From Pseudomonas silvicola (GTDB lineage: Bacteria; Pseudomonadota; Gammaproteobacteria; Pseudomonadales; Pseudomonadaceae), in the NCBI RefSeq assembly GCF_026651855.1, contig NZ_CP093280.1:4628001-4692000 (forward strand): DNA of 64,000 nt. The letters are read 5' to 3'. Position 1 is the stretch's first letter; each line of letters opens with the position of its first letter. The notes below the pieces were generated by a model, which did not search any database, was not told where the DNA came from, and was given only the letters and a program-made list of their open reading frames with translations. Shown piece after piece: positions 1 to 7,246 of this stretch. Made by a program: the position numbers and the translations under genes.

Positions 1-1239
1 GACGTTGGCCACCGGCATGCCGAACTGATCCTTGACCGCGTCGTTAACGGTCACGCGGTTGGTTTCGCGCGGCATGTCTTCGCCCACGATCCACAGGCCC
101 GCCAGGTGCGTGTACTGGTCCATCACGCGGGTGAAGTCCGGTCCCCAGGCACCGGGGTTGAAGAACGCACCCAGGAACGATGGGCCAAGCGAGATCGTCT
201 CCATCTCGTAGCCGCCGACGAAGCCGCGCTCCGGCTTGAACTTGACCTCGTCGCTGATGATGCCAGCCATGATGGTGCCGCGGTAAAAGTGCACCGGTTC
301 GCTGAACTCGGCAAACACGGAGCCAGTGGTGTGCCGCATGTAGTGTTTGCCGACCATGCCCGCGCCGTTGCCCAGGCCTTGGGGGAACCGGCTGCTGGAG
401 GAGTTGAGCAGCAGGCGCGGGGTTTCGATGGCGTTGCCGGCCACGGCCACCAGGCGGGCGGCCTGGCGCATCTGCTGGCCGGTGGCGTCAGCGTAGACCA
501 CGGCGCTGACCAGGCCCTGGTCATTGTGCTCGATGTGCAGCACCTGCGAGGAGGGGCGCAGGTCCAGGTTGCCCGTGGCTTCGGCCGCAGGAATCTCGGT
601 GTACAGGGTCGACCACTTCGCGCCCATCTTGCAGCCCTGGAAGCAGAAGCCCAGTTGCTGGCACGAGGCGCGGTTGGCGCGCGGGCGGCTGTTGATCGCC
701 ATGTGGCCGGTGGAGCATTCGGTGTAACCCAGTTTCTGCGCGCCGTTGTACAGCACCTTGAAGTTGTTGTTGCCCGGCAGCCCGGGGATGTCATGGGTGC
801 GGGTCACGCCCATCTTGTCTTCGGCGCGGGCGTACCAGGGCTCAAGTTCCGCCAGGGTCACGGGCCAATCCAGCAGGTTGGCGTCTTTCACCGCGCCATA
901 GGTGCTCAATGCATGGAACTCATGTTCCTGAATACGCAGGCTGGCCCCCGCCCAGTGGGTAGTGGTTCCGCCGACTGTCTTGCAGATCCAGGCGGGCAGG
1001 TTGGGGAAGTCCTTGGCCACCCGCCAGGTCCCCGAAGTGGTGCGGGTGTCGCCCCAGGACAGTTGGGCGAAGGAGGGCCACTCGTCGTTGATGAAGGTGC
1101 CCTGGTTCTGGCGCGCACCGGCTTCCAGGAGCACTACCTTGATGCCTTTCTGGCACAGTTCATTGGCCAGGGTGCCGCCGCCTGCGCCGGACCCGATGAT
1201 CACCACCACCGAGTCGTCGTCATGTTTGAAGTCAGCCAT
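1..1239 (-). CDS. GMC-family gluconate 2-dehydrogenase flavoprotein subunit (3' end outside window)
   Basis: The N-terminal 413 codons are present; the C-terminus lies beyond the window edge. The N-terminus shows an FAD-binding dinucleotide motif (IIGSGAGGGTLANEL, about residues 14-28) and the GMC signature stretch with TVGGTTTHWAGAS. This is the large subunit of the membrane-bound gluconate 2-dehydrogenase family, which oxidises gluconate to 2-ketogluconate in the periplasm and passes electrons to a cytochrome c subunit, expected just beyond the edge. It follows the subunit 3 gene by 12 nt. The start at 1239 was chosen over 1245 because an AGGA motif lies at a better distance. No signal peptide is visible, as usual for this subunit, which is thought to be co-exported with the Tat-dependent subunit 3. 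The family is sure; the substrate is inferred from the partner. Confidence 0.9.
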   Translation of the reverse strand, partial: MADFKHDDDSVVVIIGSGAGGGTLANELCQKGIKVVLLEAGARQNQGTFINDEWPSFAQLSWGDTRTTSGTWRVAKDFPNLPAWICKTVGGTTTHWAGASLRIQEHEFHALSTYGAVKDANLLDWPVTLAELEPWYARAEDKMGVTRTHDIPGLPGNNNFKVLYNGAQKLGYTECSTGHMAINSRPRANRASCQQLGFCFQGCKMGAKWSTLYTEIPAAEATGNLDLRPSSQVLHIEHNDQGLVSAVVYADATGQQMRQAARLVAVAGNAIETPRLLLNSSSSRFPQGLGNGAGMVGKHYMRHTTGSVFAEFSEPVHFYRGTIMAGIISDEVKFKPERGFVGGYEMETISLGPSFLGAFFNPGAWGPDFTRVMDQYTHLAGLWIVGEDMPRETNRVTVNDAVKDQFGMPVANV

Positions 1240-1251
1240 GTGCATGCATCC

Positions 1252-1812
1252 TCAGGAGAAGGGATCGGGGCTCGCGGAGGCGGGCGGGTTCGGTAACCAG
1301 GACAGGTCGTTGAACCCACGCATCAGGTAGCCACCCTTGGGAAAGGAGGCGCCTTCATAGCCAAAGTGCAGGTAGGCCAGTTCGTTGCTGTACAGGGTGT
1401 TGACCGCGTTGCCGCGCACCAGGGCGAAGAACGGTGTGTCCTGGATGTCCTGGAGGATGGCGAACTGCTTGTCGGCGTCGATCTTGCGCCAGTCGCCGCC
1501 GGCCTTCTGGTCGAGCATGGCGACGCCTTGCCTGAGGGTGTCGGCGACGCCGGGGTCGGTGCTGGCTTTCTGGTCCAGTGCCTTGACGGGAAAGGCGTAG
1601 ACCGCGTCTTCCATGGTGTCGTGGGGGTAGATGCGCCGCACCATCAGCAGCAGCTTGTCGCCGCTGTCACTGTCCAGGGTGGTCATGGGCAGGGCCCAGC
1701 TCAGGCTGGGGGCCATCAGCGCGATGGGACCGCTGGTGAACAGTAGCGTACCGAGCAGCAGGCCGCCGCTGCCCTGAAGAAACCGGCGACGGTCGAGTGT
1801 CAGGTTACTCAT
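1252..1812 (-). CDS. Gluconate 2-dehydrogenase subunit 3 family protein (Tat signal)
   Basis: A 186-residue protein with a twin-arginine signal at the N-terminus (DRRRFLQGSGGLLLGTLLF), followed by a compact domain typical of gluconate 2-dehydrogenase subunit 3. The subunit is thought to carry the flavoprotein through the Tat system. The start at 1812 is supported by AAGGA 7 nt upstream; a longer reading from 1845 has no better ribosome site. It is the first gene of a minus-strand operon with the GMC subunit. Its upstream region is shared with divergent gloA and carries a long inverted repeat. The product of the enzyme, 2-ketogluconate, is the substrate of the kgu genes at 12.7-16.7 kb. Confidence 0.88.
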   Translation of the reverse strand: MSNLTLDRRRFLQGSGGLLLGTLLFTSGPIALMAPSLSWALPMTTLDSDSGDKLLLMVRRIYPHDTMEDAVYAFPVKALDQKASTDPGVADTLRQGVAMLDQKAGGDWRKIDADKQFAILQDIQDTPFFALVRGNAVNTLYSNELAYLHFGYEGASFPKGGYLMRGFNDLSWLPNPPASASPDPFS

Positions 1813-1873
1813 GGCGATGTCCTTTTTATTGTTGTTGTCACGCAACCCATAGTAGTAACGCCAGCCGGGGGCA

Positions 1874-1931
1874 GGTAATAGGCGCCTACTACGTTGGAAT
1901 AAGCTTAGACCCGTAGTAGGCGCCTATTACC
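1874..1931. promoter_or_regulatory. Paired 20-bp perfect inverted repeats in a divergent promoter region
   Basis: Positions 1874-1893 read GGTAATAGGCGCCTACTACG, and 1912-1931 are its exact reverse complement. The 18-bp spacer is centred near an AAGCTT. Each arm contains its own perfect 10-bp palindrome, TAGGCGCCTA. The element sits between the divergent gluconate dehydrogenase and glyoxalase genes, so it may be a double operator for one or both. The regulator is unknown; it does not resemble the PtxS operator. A cruciform role cannot be excluded. Confidence 0.7.
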
Positions 1932-1986
1932 ACCGCCGGGCGCACGCTTCCTAGAATGGGTTCACTGCCCCCCGGAGAACCCTGTC

Positions 1987-2514
1987 ATGTCCTTCATCAG
2001 CGAAACCCAGCCCGGCGTGTGCCTGACGCCCGACGCCGAAACCCAGGCCTACGTGTTCAACCACAGCATGATCCGCGTCAAGGACCCGCAGCGGTCCCTG
2101 GACTTCTACACCCGGGTGCTGGGCATGCGCCTGCTGCGCCAGGTGGATTTTCCCGAGGCGAAGTTTTCCCTGCTGTTCCTGGCCATGACCGCTGGCGAAA
2201 CCGTGCCTGAAGAGCGCGGCGCCCGCCAGGTGTACACCTTCGGCCGCCAGTCGGTGCTGGAGCTGACCCACAACTGGGGCACCGAGAGCGACGACTCTCA
2301 GTACCACAACGGCAACAAGGACCCGCGTGGCTTCGGCCATATCTGCTTCAGCGTGCCGGACATCGAAGCCGCCTGCGCGCGGTTCGAGCGCCTGCAGATA
2401 CCCTTCGTCAAGCGGTTGGACAAGGGCATGAAGCACGTGGCGTTCATCAGTGACCCGGATGATTACTGGATCGAGATCGTTCAGGCTGACCTGCTGGCTG
2501 ATCTGGGCCAGTAA
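1987..2514 (+). CDS. gloA: Lactoylglutathione lyase (glyoxalase I)
   Basis: A 175-residue glyoxalase I that isomerises the hemithioacetal of methylglyoxal and glutathione to S-lactoylglutathione in the cytosol. The long eukaryote/pseudomonad-type form is visible (MIRVKDPQRSLDFYTRVLGM). The likely metal ligands are H26, E92, H118 and E163, in the contexts NHSMIR, VLELTH, GFGHICF and YWIEIV. The start has a CGGAGAA ribosome site about 8 nt upstream. It is divergent from the gluconate dehydrogenase genes across the inverted-repeat element and convergent with glutaminase. Confidence 0.95.
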   Translation: MSFISETQPGVCLTPDAETQAYVFNHSMIRVKDPQRSLDFYTRVLGMRLLRQVDFPEAKFSLLFLAMTAGETVPEERGARQVYTFGRQSVLELTHNWGTESDDSQYHNGNKDPRGFGHICFSVPDIEAACARFERLQIPFVKRLDKGMKHVAFISDPDDYWIEIVQADLLADLGQ

Positions 2515-2516
2515 CG

Positions 2517-2552
2517 CCGGTCCCAACCCTGTGGGACCGGGCGAAGCTCGGG
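2517..2552. repeat. REP-like hairpin between convergent genes
   Basis: A 9-bp stem (2517-2525 with 2532-2540) is followed by the sequence GGGCGAAGCTCGGGAA. The same GGGACCGGGCGAAGCTCGGGAA core recurs near 17080, 22210 and 49065, so this is a solitary member of a dispersed REP-type family. It lies just after gloA and before the 3' end of glutaminase, where it may also act as a transcription barrier. There is no T-run. Confidence 0.7.
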
Positions 2553-2575
2553 AATGGAACACCACCGGTGGCGCG

Positions 2576-3484
2576 TCAGAACACCGACCAGTTGATTCGC
2601 TCGCTCAACAGCTCGAGCGCTTTCATGCCCACCAGCGAGTTGCCCGCCGGGTTGAGCTCCGGCGACCACACGCACACGGTGAACTGCCCCGGCACCACGG
2701 CGATGATGCCGCCACCCACGCCGCTCTTGCCGGGCAAACCGACGCGGTAGGCGAAGTTGCCGGCTTCGTCGTACAGGCCGCTGGTGGCCATGATCGAGTT
2801 GACCTGCTTGCTCTGCCGCGGCGTCAGGATCTGCTCGCCGCTGTGTTTGCAGAACCCGTCATTGGCCAGAAAGCAGAATGCCTTGGCCAGGTCGATGCAG
2901 TTCAGGCGCAGGGCGCAGTGGCTGAAGTAGCTGCGCAGCACCGCTTCCACGTCGTTGTGGAAGTTGCCGAAGGACTGCATCAGGTAGGCCATGGCCGCGT
3001 TGCGCGAGCGGTGCTGGTATTCGGACTCGGCCACCTTGCCGTCCACCAGCACATTCGGGTTCCCAGACAGCCGCCGCACGAAGTCGCGCATGGACAGTGC
3101 CGGGGCGGCGAAGCGCGACTGGTTGATGTCGCAGATCACCAGGGCGCCGGCGTTGATGAACGGGTTGCGCGGCCGCCCGCGTTCGAATTCCAGTTGCACC
3201 AGCGAATTGAACGGCTGCCCCGAGGGCTCGTGGCCAAGGCGCTCCCAGATGGCTTCGCCGGAATGGCCGATGGCCTGGACCAGGCTGAAGACCTTGGAAA
3301 TGCTCTGCACCGAAAACGGCGTGTCGGCGTCGCCTGCGCTGTACAGGCTGCCATCGTTGCCGTAAACGGCGATGCCCAGCTGGTTGGCGGGTACATCGGC
3401 CAGTGCCGGGATGTAGTCGGCGACCTTGCCCTGGCCGATCAGCGGGCGGACTTCGTCGAGGATCTGGTTCAGCAGTGCTTGCAT
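2576..3484 (-). CDS. glsB: Glutaminase
   Basis: A 302-residue serine-dependent glutaminase that hydrolyses glutamine to glutamate and ammonia. It belongs to the beta-lactamase-fold family: the catalytic SxxK is S61-I-S-K64 within [12 protein letters not shown]. The stretch [14 protein letters not shown] and a C-terminal [13 protein letters not shown] are typical of the family, and the length is normal. It is convergent with gloA, and its start region is divergent from the acetyltransferase gene 87 bp away. Confidence 0.95.
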   Translation of the reverse strand: MQALLNQILDEVRPLIGQGKVADYIPALADVPANQLGIAVYGNDGSLYSAGDADTPFSVQSISKVFSLVQAIGHSGEAIWERLGHEPSGQPFNSLVQLEFERGRPRNPFINAGALVICDINQSRFAAPALSMRDFVRRLSGNPNVLVDGKVAESEYQHRSRNAAMAYLMQSFGNFHNDVEAVLRSYFSHCALRLNCIDLAKAFCFLANDGFCKHSGEQILTPRQSKQVNSIMATSGLYDEAGNFAYRVGLPGKSGVGGGIIAVVPGQFTVCVWSPELNPAGNSLVGMKALELLSERINWSVF

Positions 3485-3570
3485 GGGTGGGCCTGTGCCT
3501 GTGGTGAGGGTGGCTGTTGCCTAGACGTCGGCGGCCAGCCCGGCATCACACCGGTGTATGATGGCGGCTC

Positions 3571-4278
3571 ATGAACCGGAGCCAGTCCATCGCGATGCCC
3601 AGTATCACCCTGTTCCAGACCCCGCCCCCCGAGTCGTTCCAGAGCCAGATCCAGCAACTGGTGATCGACAACCTCACCACCATCAGCCAGGTGGCGCTAC
3701 CGGCGTCCAACCGGCTGTACCCCTTGTACCAGTACGGCGTGGGCTATGAGATGCACCTGTACCTGCAGGCCATGGACGGTTCGCGTGGTTTCCCTGTGGA
3801 AGTGGTGGCAGCACTGGACGACGATGACCCCTCGCAGGTGCTGGGTTTCGTGCTTTACCTGCCACTGACCAACGACCCCCAGGCGTGCACGCTGCTTTAC
3901 CTGGCGGTGCAGGAAGGCCACCGTCGAAAGGGTATCGCCCGGGCGATGCTGGCCAGGGTACTGGAGCGCTACCCTCATGCGGAAATGGGGTGCACGGTAA
4001 GCCAGGTGGCGTGCGCCCAGGCCCTGGGCTTCCAGGTGCTGGGCACGCGCGGTTCACAGGTGTTGATGAATACCCGCGACCACGCCAGCGCCGGCCTGAC
4101 GCCGTTGCTGGATACGGCGCCCATCTACCGCTCGGTAGAGGTACGTCAGATTCACGCCTACTTGCTCAAGCAGCACGGCGAGCAGGCCATGGTCAATGCC
4201 GAACGGCAGCGTGACCGCCACCTGGACCAGTTGACGAAAGACGCCCAGGCATTCGTCAAGGTGCACCTGGGGCGCTGA
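3571..4278 (+). CDS. GNAT-family N-acetyltransferase
   Basis: A 235-residue protein with a GNAT acetyl-CoA binding motif (GHRRKGIARAMLARVL, about residues 112-127). The C-terminal third, after about residue 170, has no recognisable domain. A second in-frame ATG at 3595 (MPSITLFQ) is an equally plausible start, since neither has a strong ribosome site. The substrate is unknown. It is divergent from glutaminase and 49 bp upstream of a DNA repair gene. Confidence 0.8.
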   Translation: MNRSQSIAMPSITLFQTPPPESFQSQIQQLVIDNLTTISQVALPASNRLYPLYQYGVGYEMHLYLQAMDGSRGFPVEVVAALDDDDPSQVLGFVLYLPLTNDPQACTLLYLAVQEGHRRKGIARAMLARVLERYPHAEMGCTVSQVACAQALGFQVLGTRGSQVLMNTRDHASAGLTPLLDTAPIYRSVEVRQIHAYLLKQHGEQAMVNAERQRDRHLDQLTKDAQAFVKVHLGR

Positions 4279-4327
4279 GCCGCGCTTTTTCGAGGCCATC
4301 CAGCGAGCGTCCAAGCAGGAGAATGAA

Positions 4328-4966
4328 ATGAACATGGAAGGACACCAGGCGCGCCTTCGCGCGCACTTGATCGAGCTGCTCAAGGTCGACCCGCGTCTGG
4401 ATGCGGTGTATGCGCTGGCGGGCGATTTTCCGCCACGGGTGCGCGAGCCTGGGTTCGCCGGGCTGGCCCGCATCGTCTGCGGCCAGCAAGTATCGGTGGC
4501 CAGCGCCGACGCCATCTGGAAGCGCTTGGCAGCGCTGCCCCACGCCACCACGCCCGGCGGCTTTCTGGCCCTGGGCGAAGCCGGGTTGGCCGGGGTGGGG
4601 CTGAGCCGCGGCAAGTTCAAGACCCTGACGGCCCTGGCCACCGCCGTGGAACAGGGCGACCTGGACCTGGCCCACGTCACAGGATTGCCCGGCGAAATGG
4701 CATTGGCCGAACTGACCCGCCACCCTGGGATAGGCCCGTGGACGGCGGAAATCTACCTGATGTTCTGCGCCGGTCACCCGGATATTTTTCCTTCCGGTGA
4801 CCTGGCCCTGCAAAAGGCCGTGGCCCACGCCCTGCAACTGCCAGCGCTGAACGCCCGCCAACTGGCCGACTTGGCGCTGGCATGGGCACCGTACCGGGCC
4901 ACGGCGGCGCTGCTGTTCTGGCGGTTGTACGCGGTGATGCGCGGCCGCCAGGCGTTACCGCTGTAG
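4328..4966 (+). CDS. AlkA-like DNA-3-methyladenine glycosylase II (HhH-GPD)
   Basis: A 212-residue glycosylase of the helix-hairpin-helix GPD superfamily that removes alkylated bases as the first step of base excision repair. The hairpin region is LTRHPGIGPWTAE (about residues 129-141), and the catalytic aspartate is D158 in PSGDLALQ. It lacks the N-terminal domain of E. coli AlkA, so it is the short form common in pseudomonads. AGGAG lies 6 nt before the start. The last 12 bp overlap the convergent MFS gene. Confidence 0.9.
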   Translation: MNMEGHQARLRAHLIELLKVDPRLDAVYALAGDFPPRVREPGFAGLARIVCGQQVSVASADAIWKRLAALPHATTPGGFLALGEAGLAGVGLSRGKFKTLTALATAVEQGDLDLAHVTGLPGEMALAELTRHPGIGPWTAEIYLMFCAGHPDIFPSGDLALQKAVAHALQLPALNARQLADLALAWAPYRATAALLFWRLYAVMRGRQALPL

Positions 4967-6142
4967 CCTGAGACTGGCCAGGGCCAGCAGCGCCAAGGTG
5001 GCGATCAGCGCGGCCAGTACGGTAACGCCGGTGGTGATGCCGTGCACATCGATCAGGTAGCCGGCCACCACCGGCAGCGCGCCAGCGGGCACATAGCCGC
5101 CCATGTTGAATACGCCGTTGGCTTCGGCGCGGCGGGCCGCTGGCACATGCAGGGCGATCAGGCTCAGCCCCCCCAGTTGCCCCATGCCCTGACCCGCCCC
5201 GGCCAGCAGCGCTGACACCACCAGCCACTCTACCGACTGGCCATTCAACGCCAACCACAGGGTGGCCATGGACAGCACGGTGGCAAGGCCGCTGAGCACG
5301 AAAATACGCGCCACCGCCAGGCGCTGCACCAGCAACTGCACGGCCACACCTACCATGAACATCGCAAACGCGGTGCCGCCAGCGATCAGCGGACTGCTGA
5401 CGTGGACAAAGCTGGCGAACAGGCTGGGGCCCAGGCTGAGCACGAACGACGTCGAGGTGATACCCGGCCCGAAGAAGCCGATGCCGCGCAGTACATGGCC
5501 AACACTGTTGCGCGGTACCGAGGGCAGCCGCAGCCTCAACGCGCCCGACGCCCGCGGATGTGCAGGCTGTGCCAGTACCACCCCCAGTGCCAGGGCCAGC
5601 AGCGCCAGTTCCAGGTTGAAGACGATGGCCACCGGGTGCTCGCTGAACCGCGCGATGAGCCCCGCCAGCAAGGGGCCGGTGCCAGCGCCCAAGACCATGG
5701 CCACCGATGCCAGCAAGGATGCCTGGCGCTTGTGGGTGTCGGCGGCCTGATCGACCACGTTGGCCATGCCGGCGGACACGATGATGCCCACCGCAATGCC
5801 GGTGAGCAGCCGCGCCAGCATCAGCACCGTGACGCTGCTGGCCAGCTGGAACAGCACGGCGGCGCTCATCGCCAGGCCCAGGGCCGGCACCAGCAAGGCC
5901 TTGCGACCAAAGTGGTCGGCCAGTTGGCCCGCCACCAGCAGCGTGCCGAGCAGGCCCAGGATGTAGCAGGTGAAGACAGTCGCCAGGGTGGCGGCGCTGA
6001 AGCCCATCTGTTGTTGCCAGTGGCCGTACAGGGGCGTGGCGGCATTGGAGAGGATGAACACTGCCGTCACTACCCAGGCGGCGCGCAGCACCGGCAGGGA
6101 CGAGGGCGGGGTAGCCGTCAGGGCTGAAGGGGAAGGGGTCAT
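4955..6142 (-). CDS. MFS transporter (DHA1-type)
   Basis: About 395 residues with 12 predicted membrane segments and the MFS motif A (GQLADHFGRKALLVPA) between segments 2 and 3. The family exports drugs or small metabolites across the inner membrane; the substrate here is unknown. The start at 6142 (MTPSPSALT) puts the first membrane segment near residue 20. A longer reading from 6235 adds 31 residues with no obvious function. It lies downstream of, and on the same strand as, a LysR regulator that may control it. The 3' end overlaps the convergent glycosylase gene. Confidence 0.88.
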   Translation of the reverse strand: MTPSPSALTATPPSSLPVLRAAWVVTAVFILSNAATPLYGHWQQQMGFSAATLATVFTCYILGLLGTLLVAGQLADHFGRKALLVPALGLAMSAAVLFQLASSVTVLMLARLLTGIAVGIIVSAGMANVVDQAADTHKRQASLLASVAMVLGAGTGPLLAGLIARFSEHPVAIVFNLELALLALALGVVLAQPAHPRASGALRLRLPSVPRNSVGHVLRGIGFFGPGITSTSFVLSLGPSLFASFVHVSSPLIAGGTAFAMFMVGVAVQLLVQRLAVARIFVLSGLATVLSMATLWLALNGQSVEWLVVSALLAGAGQGMGQLGGLSLIALHVPAARRAEANGVFNMGGYVPAGALPVVAGYLIDVHGITTGVTVLAALIATLALLALASLRLQR

Positions 6143-6283
6143 GGGCGAGGTGCCATTGCAATCAATCGAGGGGGGTGATGCTAGTGCGCGCAGGTGCGGG
6201 TTTGAATTCCCCAGGAGCGCAGGCTGCTTGTGCAAAAATTCACACCTCGCATCAAGAGCGGGCGTTTGCGCCAGGAAATGGGG

Positions 6284-7126
6284 TCAGGCCGAGGTGACGC
6301 AGTCGGCGATAAAGTCCATCACGGTACGAATGGGGGCCGCGTTGCGCACGTCTTCGTGCACCGCCAACCAGACTTCGCGCACCAGGCAGGGACCGGCCGG
6401 GTCCAGCAACTGCAAGGAGTGCTGTGCGGCCATGAAGGCTGGCAGCGATACCACGCCAGCACCCCCGGCGGCGGCGATCGCCTGGATGCGCAGGTCGTTG
6501 CTGGTGACCGCAAGGGGCCGGCCGGCGGCCTGTTCCAGCAGCCACTCCTGCTGCACCGAGCCCTCCATGCTCTCGTCGTAGCCAATGAAGCTGTAGTCGG
6601 TAGTGCGCGCGAGGTAGTCAGGGCTGGCGTACAAGCGAAACTCCAGTTGCCCCAGGCGCCGGGCCACCAGCGTCGGCTCACTGGGCCGTGCCAGGCTGAC
6701 GGTGATATCGGCTTCACGGCGTGTGAGCGAGGCGCGGGACTTGGTGCCCACCAGGCGCACCTTCAACAGCGGGTGGTGCTGCATCAGGGTGCCCAGCCGA
6801 GGGGCCAGCAGGGTGCCCGCCAGCGCGGGTGGCGACGACACCACCACCTCGCCCTGCACCTGGTCCTGCTCGCCACCGGCGAAGCGTTCCAGGGCGAAGG
6901 AGGCCAGGTTCATCTGCTCGCCGAACGCCGTCACCCGCAAGCCGTCCTCGGTCAGCACGTAGGCGCGCTGACGCCGGTCCACCAGCTTGAGGCCCAGCGC
7001 CGCCTCCAGTGCCGCGATACGCCGCGCCACGGTAGCGTGGTCGACCCGCAGCACCTTGGCCGCCGCCGACAGCGAACCGGCCTGGGCGAACAGGCAGAAA
7101 TAGCGGAGGTCTTCCCAGTCGAACAT
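6284..7126 (-). CDS. LysR-family transcriptional regulator
   Basis: A 280-residue LysR protein. The N-terminal winged helix-turn-helix (DLRYFCLFAQAGSLSAAAKV, then VARRIAALEAALG) is followed by a substrate-binding domain. It lies 141 bp upstream of the MFS gene on the same strand, so it may regulate the transporter, although LysR genes are more often divergent from their targets. No inducer can be inferred. Confidence 0.9.
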   Translation of the reverse strand: MFDWEDLRYFCLFAQAGSLSAAAKVLRVDHATVARRIAALEAALGLKLVDRRQRAYVLTEDGLRVTAFGEQMNLASFALERFAGGEQDQVQGEVVVSSPPALAGTLLAPRLGTLMQHHPLLKVRLVGTKSRASLTRREADITVSLARPSEPTLVARRLGQLEFRLYASPDYLARTTDYSFIGYDESMEGSVQQEWLLEQAAGRPLAVTSNDLRIQAIAAAGGAGVVSLPAFMAAQHSLQLLDPAGPCLVREVWLAVHEDVRNAAPIRTVMDFIADCVTSA

Positions 7127-7246
7127 GATGTATCCCGTGCAGAGCGAGCAGGGATGATAGCGCCCCGAGGGGCGCAGCGCACGGGCAGGAGCTGGCGCGC
7201 CGGCAGGCCAGCGGGCCAGCTCCCGAGGGGGGCAGTTATCGCAGGG

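Noticed and set aside
106-1296. Long plus-strand frame opposite the gluconate dehydrogenase genes
   Set aside because: Antisense shadow of high-GC coding sequence; the minus strand has clear family motifs.
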